From contig OZ025243.1 in assembly GCA_964019155.1 (NCBI GenBank), positions 15,491,788 to 15,555,787 of the forward strand: a stretch of DNA of 64,000 nucleotides, written 5' to 3'. This document shows positions 24,472-36,126 of this stretch, one piece after another (the stretch's first letter is position 1; every line of letters starts with the position of its first letter). The stretch is from Osedax fenrisi (taxonomy: Eukaryota; Annelida; Polychaeta; Sabellida; Siboglinidae). Below the pieces are notes generated by a model. It was not told the origin of the DNA, did no database searches, and worked only from the letters and a program-made list of their open reading frames with translations. The position numbers and the translations under genes are program-made.

Positions 24472-25842
24472 AGACGAAAGTCTCCGATTACCGACCCCCT
24501 CCTGTATCTCAGTAACTATAAGAGATATCAAAACATAATATATACACTAACTGTTAGTAATTTAATGATATACATGAATAAGTATTTTGTTTTAAAAAAT
24601 ATTTAATCCTACAATTGTTATTTGATACAATGTAATATTCTGTTTTTATTTTTTAAATATTTGAATAATAACTTTTTTTAAATTATTGTAAATACTTTAT
24701 TATTTAAAAGAAAACTTAATACTGCACATAAAATTGTAGATCAATAAAATGTTTATAACAATTATACAAATAATTTAATTGTAATAACTATTAACCAATA
24801 TATCTTAATTATAGAAACCCATATCATTTTCCTATTACCGACCCCCTAAATTACCCTAATACCGACCAATAAACCCCATGTGATTTATAATATCCAATCA
24901 AAATAGATCCGTATTTTACTTTAAAATATGTCGTAAGTTATTTGTTTATCATTTATATAGATTTAGGATTCATTATTCCAGTTGATTATATACATACTGA
25001 TTAATAAATAAATATTAAATAATAATATACACTATTTAAATATAATTACTATAAAGTTTAAATTTAAAATTACTATTAAAACATAAATTCAATACAAAAT
25101 AAATTGTTTGAATGTTATAATTAATTATATTTATGTATATCTACTATTTTTATTGGATATTATAATACTACAATTATTTATATCACGATTATTGTAGGGG
25201 TCGGTAATAGGAGAATGGGGTCGGTATTAGGTACATGTATCCGATTACCGTCCCCCCTGTTTATTCTTGTAAATGATTTTCCTGTTACCGACCCCCTAAA
25301 TTACCCTAATGCCGACCCCATGTGATTTATAATATAGAATCAAAATAGATCCGTATTTTACTTTAAATGGTATCGTAAGTTGTTTGTGTATCATTTATAT
25401 ATATCATATATAAATATAAACCATGTATAAATATAAATAATAATATACACTATTTTAATATAATAACTATAAAGTTTAAATTTAAATTTAATATTACTAT
25501 TAAAACATAAATTCAATAATAAATAAATTGCGTGCATGTTATAATTAATTATATTTAAGTATATCTACTATTTTTATTGCATATTATAATACTAACATTA
25601 TTTATACCACGATTATTTTAGGGGGTCGGTAATAGAAGAAAGTGGTCGGTATTAGGCACATATATCCGATTACCGACAGCCCTATTTATTCTTATAAATA
25701 TAATTATATCAAAAATTTAAAATAGCCACATTATTCATTGCCATAATATTACCCTAATTATAAAATTTCAAATAAATATACTTAATATTGAATAAGTTAT
25801 TACAAATAATCATTTAGGGGTCGGTAATCGGAGACTTTCCCC
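24472..25842. mobile_element. Foldback DNA element family A, copy 1 (internally duplicated)
   Basis: The left end is a degraded form of the family terminus (GACGAAAGTCTCCGATTACC then GACCCC). The right end is GGGGTCGGTAATCGGAGACT then TTCCCC, followed by TA. It is about 1.37 kb against 968 bp for other copies, because the central module is present twice: the block at about 24830-25260 recurs at about 25275-25690, including the paired GGGGTCGGTAATAG / GGTCGGTATTAG words. No open frame. Confidence 0.85.
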
Positions 25843-26185
25843 TAGAACTACAATCTTTTTTTTTATTATTTAGTAATATATTATGCTCGTAACTATTAAT
25901 AGTCAATTGATACCCTACAAGGATAGCAATACCTATAGGTTATATATATATAACCTATTAGATTATATTTCACATACGAATATTTCGGTTGATATTATTT
26001 ATATACTAGTTAAGATAATTATTAGGGTTAAGCTATTATTTTACTAATTTGTATTGTTATATACATAGGTAAAAAAGTATTGAGTATCTAGTATACATAA
26101 ACATTAGCAATGAAATTAATAATTATGAATTAATATAATAAGACGACTGAAATATATATAGAAATAATTAAAATTGAAATACATA

Positions 26186-27153
26186 GGGGAAAGTCCCCGA
26201 TTACCGACCCCCTCCTAATACCGACCCCCTCTCGTATCTTAGTAACTATAAGAGATATCAAAAAATTATATATACACGAAATGTTAGTAAATTAATGATA
26301 AATATGAATAAGTATTTTGTTTTAAAAAATATTCAATCCTACAATTGTTATTTGGTAAAATGATATATTCTGTTTTTTCTTTTTAAATATTTGAATAATA
26401 ACTTTTTTTAAATCATTGTAAATACTTTATTAATTAAAAGAAAACTTAATACTGCACATAATATTGTAGATCAATAAAATGTTTATAACTTTTATAAAAA
26501 TAATTTAATTTGAATAACTATTAACCAATATATCTTAATAATAGCAACCCATATTTTTCCTATATCCGACCCCCTAAATTACCCTAATACCGACCCCATG
26601 TGATTTATTGTATACAATATATCCAATCAAAATAGATTCGTATTTTACTTTAAAATATGTTGTAAGTTGTTTGTGTATCATAGATATAGATTTAGGATGC
26701 TTGATTCCAGTTGATTATATACATACTGATTGATAAATAAATATTAAATAATAATATACACTATTTTAATATAATTACTATAAAGTTTAAATTTAAATTT
26801 AATATTACTATTAAAACATAAATTAAATACAAAATAAATTGCGTGTAAATTATAATTAATTACATTTATATATATCTACTCTTTTTATTGGATATTATAC
26901 TACTACAATTATGTATACCACGATTATTTTAGGGGGTCGGTAATAGGAGAAGGGGGTCGGTATTAGGCACATGTATCCGATTACCGACACCCCGGTTTAT
27001 TCTTGTAAATATATTTATATCAAAAATTTAAAATAGCCACATTTTTCATTGCCATAATATTACCCTAATTATAAAATGTCAATTAAATATATTTAATATT
27101 GAATAAGTTATTACAAATAATCAGGTAGGGGTCGGTAATCGGGGACTTTCCTC
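26186..27153. mobile_element. Foldback DNA element family A, copy 2 (968 bp)
   Basis: Starts GGGGAAAGTCCCCGATTACC and ends with the near-perfect reverse complement (GGTAATCGGGGACTTTCCTC), flanked by TA on both sides. The internal motif (A/T)TACCGACCCC or its complement is iterated near both ends and twice in the centre (about 26560-26600 and 26930-26990). No coding capacity. The TA duplication and inverted ends suggest a non-autonomous Tc1/mariner-type derivative. Confidence 0.9.
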
Positions 27154-27530
27154 TATAGTGATTATTATAGTATTGAATTATATGTGTAATGTATTATACA
27201 TATTATTATTGATATCATATAATATATTAATATGCGAGTTAATTTATTTAATATTTAGTTGATGAGATATCTCATCAACTATGTAAACTAAGTCAACACA
27301 CATTCATATGTAGAACTTAATCTTAAGAATGCAAAATGTTGCATAATATATAAATATATTTATCCATACTATATATATATATATAGTTAACTATAGTTAA
27401 AAAAATCTATATATTATATAGCTATTATAACACATTATATTATATATTATATACCTATAGGTGTGTTATGATTAATATAACATATAGTACGTTAATGTAT
27501 CATAAAAACGATGAATATGTATAATATGAT

Positions 27531-27566
<36 letters not shown>

Positions 27567-27890
27567 CATTATTATTTAGAATAAAATTTGTATGAAAACT
27601 GAAAATATATATCATTAATAATTTAATTATTAATAAATAATTATTAATTAATTAAATATTAACATTATTTATTTAAAAAATAGTAATCCTGTTTCACTAC
27701 TAAATTTTGTTATATAGATTTATATTTACTTTAATAAGATTTAATATTAATTATTTCTGATAATATATAATTACAAATTTTAGTTATTAAAAATAAATAA
27801 ATTATTGATTATTATATAAATAAATTATAAAATATATGTTGATAAGTTTATAATCTATATATTGAATACTGGTACCATTTACAATATATT

Positions 27891-27930
<40 letters not shown>

Positions 27931-28000
27931 TAGAAAATAAATATTGAATGTTCATTCATAAATTATTTAATACTATAATTTGTAGTTATATTTATTAAAT

Positions 28001-28071
<71 letters not shown>

Positions 28072-28180
28072 ACTATAGTTATATATAATTACAATTATAA
28101 CTGTATATAACTGATCTAGTATACTAGATCATATATAACATTATATTAATTAATTACGAGTACTATATTGTATAAAATTG

Positions 28181-28227
<47 letters not shown>

Positions 28228-28294
28228 ATATATTAGTGAAAGTTTAATTCTGTATATAAGGACAAACATAAATACTATATAATAGTAATCGTTA
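27154..28294. other. Very AT-rich spacer with long (AT)n tracts
   Basis: No gene apart from the likely 3' UTR of the HMG-box-like gene next to 28295. (AT)n tracts lie at 27531-27558, 27897-27925, 28005-28066 and 28187-28220. The palindrome AGTTGATGAGATATCTCATC then AACT lies at about 27252-27275. Confidence 0.5.
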
Positions 28295-28582
28295 TTATTC
28301 AACAGCAGCGGACGAATTCATCATATCCTTTTTCTCCTTCAAATCACGTTTGTACCTCTCCAGATCTTTGCATTCCTTTTCAATGAACGGCGCCCTCCGC
28401 AGCACGGACATTCGGTACCACCTCCTTCTGTAGAAACAGAGGAAGCTCTGTCTGTCTACTTGGTCGGCCATTATGCCCATCTCTACCAGTTTAGCGTATT
28501 CGTATTTATAGTAATACAGTTCCGCTTTAGTGACCGGCTTTATCGTCGAGTCTTCTTCGATTGCCGAATCGCAGAGTTTCAT
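28295..28582 (-). CDS. HMG-box-like DNA-binding protein, 95 aa (copy 1)
   Basis: A small protein that is almost entirely one HMG-box-like fold. After an acidic N-terminus (EED at 9-11) come KPVTKAELYYYKY at 15-27 (helix 1 region), FYRRRWYRMS at 50-59 with the core Trp W55, and RAPFIEKE at 63-70. KDLERYKRDLKEKK at 72-85 is typical helix 3. HMG boxes typically show W..(L/M)S....(R/K).P(F/Y)......D..RY. This matches well, though the Pro/Phe signature of helix 1 is loose. It is collinear and gap-free with the gene at 33776-34063 (43 of 95 identical by hand count). The start ATG is shortly after a splice acceptor (TTTCAG) at 28592-28593, and an in-frame TAG ends the upstream exon. The stop is TAA. 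Expected in the nucleus; the target is unknown. Alternative: a divergent mating- or SRY-type HMG factor, which cannot be decided. Confidence 0.7.
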   Translation of the reverse strand: MKLCDSAIEEDSTIKPVTKAELYYYKYEYAKLVEMGIMADQVDRQSFLCFYRRRWYRMSVLRRAPFIEKECKDLERYKRDLKEKKDMMNSSAAVE

Positions 28583-28591
28583 TGTCGATAA

Positions 28592-28853
28592 CTGAAATGT
28601 TTGTTATTTATAGAATTCATTACACGAATTAGAAATGACGAGTTTAAAAATATGAATTTGATATTAAAATATGTACACGTTAAACGACTATATATAAATA
28701 TAATTATTAGGATAAGTTATCATTAACTTTATTAATTATCACAATCACTAACATTGATATCGATTGTAGATAACGATAAATTATATAAATAGGTTTTACA
28801 AATTACATAAATAATTTGTTTTAAATAATAATTTATTGTTTGTTTATATTTAC
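28592..28853 (-). other. 5'-UTR intron of HMG-box-like gene copy 1
   Basis: On the minus strand the donor TTAG then GTAAATATAAAC is at 28853 and the acceptor ATTTCAG is at 28592, giving 262 bp. The same arrangement and the same donor sequence (GTAAATATA) occur upstream of copy 2, with similar upstream exon sequence (CATTCTAT), so the intron predates the duplication. Confidence 0.6.
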
Positions 28854-29074
28854 CTAACAAAGATCATAGAATGCTGTCACATATTTATTTATAATATTTA
28901 ATTATTAAGAAATTCCATTCATTCGTATTAATTACATGCAATAATATATCATAATAAAAGTCTTTGTAAATACATATATTATATATAATATGTAATATAT
29001 TACATATACATACATTTATTAATTGATGCATTAATTGTAATATGCATGCATATTACAATTTGTATATATATATA
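28854..29074 (-). other. Probable 5' exon and upstream region of HMG-box-like copy 1
   Basis: The exon sequence ending ACAGCATTCTATGATC then TTTGTTAG matches the corresponding stretch at copy 2 (AACATTCTATTATCGGTG). No clear TATA box can be singled out in such AT-rich DNA. Family B element starts at 29075. Confidence 0.4.
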
Positions 29075-30029
29075 GGGGAAAGTAACCTAATACGGACACT
29101 TTAACAATAAATGGTCATAACATTTTATGACTCATTATTTTTATTATAAATGTACAATATATTAATATTATATGATTATAAATATTATTGTGATTTTAAA
29201 ATTGTATTTAATCGTTTAATTCCATAGATAACGTGGGTGTCCGTATTCGGTACCCATGTTCGAATACGGACAGTGTCCGTCGGATACCCTGTGTTATAAT
29301 ACAGACACCCTATATACACTAGATAAACTATATATTATTGATGAATAAATCAGACAAATTATAATTACATATTTATAATTAATTTTATGAACAATTTATT
29401 ATATTTTAATTAGTTAATAATTTATTTATTTTTATTATTTTTTTAATTAATGATACAATTTAAGTAACTAAATAATACAAAATTTAGATTTAGCTTTATT
29501 GGTGGTATTAATATTATAACGCACGCGATTTTTATAAATATCAAAATAGTTCATACGATGCGCGCTGATTGGTTATATATAACCTATAGGGTATCCGTAT
29601 TAAGACATCTAGAGTGTCCGACGGACACTGTCCGTATTAGGGACTTATATGACCTCTAGATATATACTTATAACTTAATGAATATTTGATAACAAACATA
29701 GAAATTATATATTTAATTTGCGAATGATTTATTTTTTAATAAAATAGTGTTATATTTTGTATCTATACATTTCTATATTATTGGTTTTAAGTTGACATTT
29801 TTTTCATAAATTTAAAAACGTAATAAAAAAATTTAGTAAAAGTTTATTGGAAAATTAGCAATATTTTAAATAATTAAAAAATAAAAAATACCTTTTTAGA
29901 CTATTTATATAATTATGAATATTTTATTCATTACAATTTTTGTTGTATACAAATCCTATAGGATTAATGGTTTCTGAGATACTGAGAGTGTCCGTATTCG
30001 GACACTGTCATTATTCGGTTACTTTCCCC
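29075..30029. mobile_element. Foldback DNA element family B (955 bp)
   Basis: Starts GGGGAAAGTAACCTAATACG then GACAC and ends GTGTCCGTATTCGG with GGTTACTTTCCCC, with TA on both sides. It shares the outermost GGGGAAAGT with family A, but the iterated motif is now TACGGACAC (AATACGGACA, TGTCCGTATT), found near both ends and centrally at about 29230-29310 and 29590-29640. No coding capacity. Confidence 0.88.
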
Positions 30030-30521
30030 TATATAATATAATGACCTTCAAGAGTATTATATATATATATATTGGTAAACATCTTAAATTATCGAACACT
30101 TAGAAACTATTTGTAATAACGTATTTAATAGTCAATATATTTATTTAAATTTTTGAAATAGATAAATATTATGAAAATATATAATTTTGTTATTTTGAAT
30201 TAGTTATATAATTGCATTGGCAATAATAAACAGTGGATTGGATAAACGTGCATGAAACTGACCCCACTATTAAATTATCGACCCCATATTATACACCAGG
30301 TGGATATAATTATGGTATTATAGTACCCAATCATAATAGCGTATATAAATAGATCTAAAATGAATTACAAAATATATTTTGTATACATTAAAATTATATA
30401 TTCAATTCCCGTTTACATATATTTAAACTAAAACAATTATATTATAATTGTAATCTATAGTTATCAGTATGAAGATTTGTAAGTATTTAACTCTTTATTT
30501 GTATGGAAGTTACTACATAAT

Positions 30522-30588
<67 letters not shown>

Positions 30589-31785
30589 TATATAGTTTTT
30601 TATTAAATATATATTGTAATATTAAAATTGTTGAGGTTTTGTTCTGTATTTATATTTATTGTTAAAAGCAATACAAAGGCAATAGGTAAAACTATTTATT
30701 TATTTCCAAGTATTATTAATTTAACTCAATATATGTGCATGGTGTATTGTAAATAAATAATTACACTATATGTAGTTAATTAATATATATTTTTTTATAT
30801 TGAATACATATTACAATAGAATTTTAGCATTTATAACCTATGTAATTATATATAATTCTATAGATATTCATACTAAACTGAAATATTTTATAAGATATTT
30901 ATTTTTAAATTTGGGACATATGACCTATAGGTATAGTTAGGTATAACGTTATATAGTTGTAACTAACTATATGTATAGCCTATATATATATAGGCTATAT
31001 TCCATATGTCCCCAATGTCAAATGATAAATTATTTAAATTAATACAATATTTATCAGTATAAATTAAACAATTAAATTATAAAGTAGATTATCAACTATC
31101 CAAACACATATTATTCAAAAATGTAATAAGGGTATTTAGTATTTATTTAGAATCAAGTATTTAAAGAAACTAAAGCAAACACAACATAAAAATAGTAGGT
31201 CTATATAGTAGGTCTAGTAGTAAAACCTATTAATATTGATAAAATAACAGACACAATTAAATAACTAGATAACAATAAAGATATAGTTAATAATATAATG
31301 TTTAAAAATAAAAATACTATGCCATATTATAATTTAGAAACTGACTTTAATAAGGAAAATAGTTTATTCGATTTTATAAAAAATTAGATACAATGTTATC
31401 ATATAATAATTACACATGCATAAATTAAATAATAATAATAATAATAATAAAAAATAAGAAATAGATGATGATACAGATGATATAAATACGTGTAATCAAT
31501 ATATAGTTTGATAGTTTAGAGACAAATATTTAAAAATAATCTATTTGATACTGAATGATATCAAGACCTCATATAAGCTTAGGTTATTGGAGGGATGCAG
31601 CCATGTGTGCAGAACACATATGTTACAACCGCAGATAGTAAAAATCGCACGAGGGATCGACATAATGAAAATATGGATTCTAAAGTTTCGTATTCAAAAT
31701 TTTGTATAACCATATTATTTATATTATTATAATTTTACGAATAGTAATTAATATTGTAATAATCATATATCCAACTTTTAATATG

Positions 31786-31816
<31 letters not shown>

Positions 31817-31924
31817 CTAAAAATGTATATTCATAAATAATATTTAAAATAATATCAATTATGATAAGGATAGGTGTATAACCATATACAGATTATATAA
31901 AAATTATATTACACATATAATGTA
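30030..31924. other. AT-rich spacer with a possible third element type near 30260
   Basis: No gene. At 30258-30290 the words CTGACCCCAC and TTATCGACCCCAT resemble the iterated motifs of families A and B but without clear termini. (AT)n lies at 30523-30580. A GC-richer patch at 31560-31680 has no motif. Confidence 0.4.
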
Positions 31925-32892
31925 GGGGAAAGTCCCCGATTACCGACCCCCTCCTAATACCGACCCCCTCTCGTATCTCAGTAACTATAAGATATATCAA
32001 AAAATAATATATACACGAACTGTTAGTAATTTAATGATAAATATGAATAAGTATTTTGTTTTAAAAAATATGTAATCCTACAATTGTTATTTGATAAAAT
32101 GTAATATTCTGTTTTTATTTTTTAAATATTTGAATAATAACTTTTTTTAAATCATTGTAAATACTATATTATTTAAAAGAAAACTTAATACTGAGCATAA
32201 TATTGTAGAACAATACATTTTTTATAACTATTATATAAATAATTTAATTTAAATAACTATTAACCAATATATCTTAATTATAGCAACCCATGTGATTTTC
32301 CTATTACCGACCCCCTAAATTACCCTAATACCGACCAATAAACCCCATGTGATTTATAATATCCAATGAAAATAGATCCGTATTTTACTTTAAAATATGT
32401 AAGTTATTTGTTTATCATTTATATAGATTTAGGATTCATTATTCCAGTTGATTATATACATACTGATTAATAAATAAATATTAAATAATAATATACACTA
32501 TTTTATTATAATTACTATAAAGTTTAAATTTAAATTTAATATTACTATTAAAACATAAATTCAATACAAAATAAATTGCTTAAATGTTATAATTAATTAT
32601 ATTTATGTATATCTACTATTTTTTATTGGATATTATAATACTACAATTATTTATATCACGATTATTGTAGGGGGTCGGTAATAGGAGAAGGGGGTCGGTA
32701 TTAGGTACATGTATCCGATTACCGACCCCCCCTTTTTATTCTTGTAAATGTAATAATATCAAAATTTAAAAATAGCTACATTATTCATTGCCATAATATT
32801 ACCATAATTACAAAATTTCAAATAAATATATTTAATATTGAATAAGTTATTACAAATAATCATTTAGGGGTCGGTAATCGGAGACTTTCCCC
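31925..32892. mobile_element. Foldback DNA element family A, copy 3 (968 bp, best preserved)
   Basis: Ends GGGGAAAGTCCCCGATTACC and GGTAATCGGAGACTTTCCCC, flanked by TA (31923-31924 and 32893-32894). Eight copies of the ACCGACC(CC) motif or its complement can be counted, in clusters near 31944, 31959, 32305, 32329, 32672, 32693, 32719 and 32867. It has exactly the same length as copy 2. It lies between the two HMG-box-like genes. Confidence 0.92.
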
Positions 32893-33292
32893 TATATGAA
32901 GTTTGAAATTTAATTTAGCGATGTATTTAGATTGCAAATATATAGAATAACTTATAACTTGCATTTGTGTTATTTTATTTTATTTGTGTTATTCTATTTT
33001 TGTATAATGATTAAGTATACTTATTATAATATAATATCCTAATATTATGTAAAAAATAGGCAGGTATATAATTTATATTACTAATAATTTATTTGTAATT
33101 AATTTTATATTCATATATGATATTATAATTAAATAAATATATTTCTAAATACATTTATTTGAATTGTATTACTCTTAAAGTTGTCATTTTTATATTTGTA
33201 TAATTATATGATAATTTATTATATGATTTTTTATAATTTAATATAATACATATTGTATATATATACTCACTAAAGTATACTCACTAAATCTA

Positions 33293-33352
<60 letters not shown>

Positions 33353-33465
33353 ATAGTATACCTAGTATATATTATATTACATTTAAAATAATATACAATA
33401 TTATTACATTACGATAAATATATATATATATATATATACAAAATAAATATATGTATATACCTATT

Positions 33466-33516
<51 letters not shown>

Positions 33517-33775
33517 ATATATCCTAAAATAATTAAAAACAATATTATTTTATCATATTTATTAAATAAAATTATATGGAAACAAACTATACTTATAAAA
33601 TAAATATATTTATATACCTATTTATAAATGTATATACAATAATTAAAAACAATATTATTTTTTCATATTTATTAAATAAAAGTAGGATATTTGTAGGATA
33701 TTTCCTATATGGAAACAAACTTTACTTATACGTATATTAACATATCATCATAACAATCAGAATTAGTTATCATTG
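32893..33775. other. AT-rich spacer with (AT)n; 3' flank of HMG-box-like copy 2
   Basis: (AT)n tracts lie at 33297-33348, 33418-33437 and 33473-33511. A sequence around TTATTTTATCATATTTATTAAATAAAA recurs at about 33545 and 33655, a local duplication of about 110 bp spacing. No gene. Confidence 0.5.
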
Positions 33776-34063
33776 TTAGCATATACCTATTTCTACCTTT
33801 ATTCTGTCTTTTTTCTCATTCAAATCTCTCATGTATCGCTCGAGATCCTGATGTTCCATTTCCATGAACCGTGCCCTTTTAATCACAGACATAAAGATCC
33901 ATTTATTTCTGTAATATTTTATAAATTTGCTGAAGTCGAACTCTTTGAATATATAACCCCAGTCCGTCACCGTATCTAATTTATATTTATAGAAATATAT
34001 CTCAGCTTTAGTTACCGGTTTAATGGATTCATCTTCTTCAACTATCAAGTGGTCAATTTTCAT
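33776..34063 (-). CDS. HMG-box-like DNA-binding protein, 95 aa (copy 2)
   Basis: The paralogue of the gene at 28295-28582, of identical length and with no gaps. Conserved blocks are EED at 9-11, SIKPVTKAE at 13-21, YKY at 25-27, YR..W..MSV at 51-60 with W55, RA.F at 63-66, DLERY at 73-77, RDL at 79-81 and EKKD at 83-86. Variable positions cluster at 28-50, between the likely helices 1 and 2. Conserved residues fall on the HMG-box core and helix 3, which suggests both copies are under constraint. The start follows an acceptor (ATTTCAG) at 34073-34074. The stop is TAA. I infer a DNA-binding or bending role from the fold; the partner and target are unknown. Confidence 0.7.
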   Translation of the reverse strand: MKIDHLIVEEDESIKPVTKAEIYFYKYKLDTVTDWGYIFKEFDFSKFIKYYRNKWIFMSVIKRARFMEMEHQDLERYMRDLNEKKDRIKVEIGIC

Positions 34064-34072
34064 TTTTGAATA

Positions 34073-34359
34073 CTGAAATATTTGTTATATGATCAATGAT
34101 AAATAAAAAATAATGAAATAAAAATAACAAAATTTAAAATAAAATATGAATTTAGTATTACTACATTTACACGATAATAATTTTAAATGATGTCAGGATT
34201 TGTGGTTATATTTATTAGAAATATTTAAAATTAACTTCATATAATTCGTAAAAACACTAACATTAGTAGGTATTAACTGAACACAATTATTATAGCTGAA
34301 CACAATTATATAAATACACGAGTATATAATTTTCAAATTTATTATTTACTTATATTTAC
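34073..34359 (-). other. 5'-UTR intron of HMG-box-like gene copy 2
   Basis: Donor CCGG then GTAAATATA at 34359, acceptor ATTTCAG at 34073 (287 bp), minus strand. It is in the same place relative to the ATG as in copy 1. Confidence 0.6.
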
Positions 34360-34399
34360 CCGGATATAACACCGATAATAGAATGTTGACATTTAGTTA

Positions 34400-34455
34400 T
34401 TTAGGAACATAGAGAACGAAGTCATTTCGTTCTCTATGTTTAAGAATATTCATAG
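34400..34455. repeat. Short palindrome near copy 2 promoter
   Basis: AACATAGAGAACGAA and TTCGTTCTCTATGTT (about 34407-34440) form a hairpin with 15-bp arms around a short spacer, upstream of the 5' exon of HMG-box-like copy 2. Confidence 0.8.
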
Positions 34456-34545
34456 GTTATAGAATATTCATCCCTACGTTATTTTTCAAATAATGTCGAA
34501 TATATACTATTTAGCCGTTGATATATCTGTTTGTTATTTTATATC

Positions 34546-34605
34546 AGATTTGTATTTTACCAGATATGGTATAACTAGGTAAACTTATAGGTAAAATACA
34601 AATCT
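34546..34605. mobile_element. 60-bp mini inverted-repeat element
   Basis: Perfect 16-bp arms AGATTTGTATTTTACC (34546-34561) and GGTAAAATACAAATCT (34590-34605) around a 28-nt spacer. The arm is identical to the left arm of the element at 11197-11267. Confidence 0.65.
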
Positions 34606-35448
34606 ATAATGTATATAAAACAAATTTAAATAGGATAACAAATATAAATTAAATATGAAATATGATAATAAACTACTTGAACTATGTTTAGATAATTTAT
34701 TTTAAGAATGGTTATACAATTCAATACCAAAAATGTAAAATAAGTTGCAAAGATTGAATATTGAGTATAAAATATTCACTATAGTGAATCTGGTACCAAT
34801 TTATATTCAGAATATATATATATATATATATATATATAGGAAATATATGAAATATATATATATATGAAAATGTATTCAATAATTATTGTGATACCTACCA
34901 ATTGTATTTTCCACATATATATAAATCACATGATTTTTTATTTACATTCATTAATATTAATAGGTATCAAAATTCCCACTTTAAAATGTAAGATTAAATA
35001 GATATTAAATTATTAATTTAAAGAATCGCGAGACTATAAAAAAGAACAACACATTTAATCACCAATATTATTAATAAATTCACTGTTTTGTATATTCATA
35101 ATAATTTAAAACAGTCCTATATATTTTTTAATTTATAGATTTAATCTAAGTTTAACTTAAAGTTAAACCAGGTAGTTAAACTCCCTGGTTAAACCAAAGC
35201 GGGCTTTGGTTAAACAATATTTATATATATATATATATTATATATATATATATATATATGTGTATATAAAATGGTTATAATTATACTACTTATAGTTATT
35301 AGGAATACTATATCTGGAATTTTAAACCAGGCGCACGACGTGAGATGCATGTTGATACATGAGTATGATATATTTTATAATGATTTTATTATGATAAAAT
35401 TGGCCTCAATGTAAAGATTATTAAATGATATGGAACAACGGAACTTTA
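34606..35448. other. AT-rich spacer, no gene
   Basis: Contains (AT)n at 34808-34838 and 35222-35260, and a small symmetric patch at 35150-35215 (TTTAACTTAAAGTTAAACC, then repeated GGTTTAACC-like words). Confidence 0.45.
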
Positions 35449-35805
35449 CACTCAACCACATAGTTAGGAAAATTCTCTTTAGCTCTGTGCGATCAACAGA
35501 CAAATTCGACGTACTTCGATGTACCTACATCACGATGGATACTGTCCGTCGATCGTAAAGTTAATTTGATATTATATACTATGGGAATCGATGTCGTTCG
35601 ATCATCAAGTTCAATTGATTGTATTGTATACTTATACGTAAATATGTCCGTCAATCTTATATACATTATATACGTCAATATTATATACGTATCTTAACGT
35701 TAATCTTATATACTTAAATACAGTATAACAAGTGACTTTTACGATCGACGGATATCGATGTCCGTCGTATTTGTCCGTTGATCATTAAGTTCCATTGATC
35801 CAATT
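35449..35805. mobile_element. Inverted-repeat element family G (GATCAACGGACAAATTCGAC), best copy
   Basis: The left part reads GGAACTTTAC...GCGATCAACAGACAAATTCGAC. The right part holds GATATCGATGTCCGTCG then TATTTGTCCGTTGATCATTA then AGTTCC, an inverted relative. Further inner copies (GTCCGTCGATCGTAAAGTTA at 35546) lie between. Related fragments occur at 40125-40310 and 41588-41690. A 61-codon minus frame here is noise. Confidence 0.55.
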
Positions 35806-36066
35806 ATATAATATAGGTCATATTATGGTTTTTTAAATTTGCATTTAACAAAGTTATGATAAAAAATGTGCAAAAAATTAATATATTTTTATAATCAATA
35901 CAATTATAATATACATTCTAATTAATTGTTTATATGAAATTAAAATATATTATATAAATTATATATAATAATGTGTACCAGTTTAATCAAATGATATTAA
36001 TATAGATATACGTAGGTCCTATATATATATCTATAATAATATTTATATAATACGTACGTATTATTG

Positions 36067-36114
<48 letters not shown>

Positions 36115-36126
36115 ATAGTGAATATA

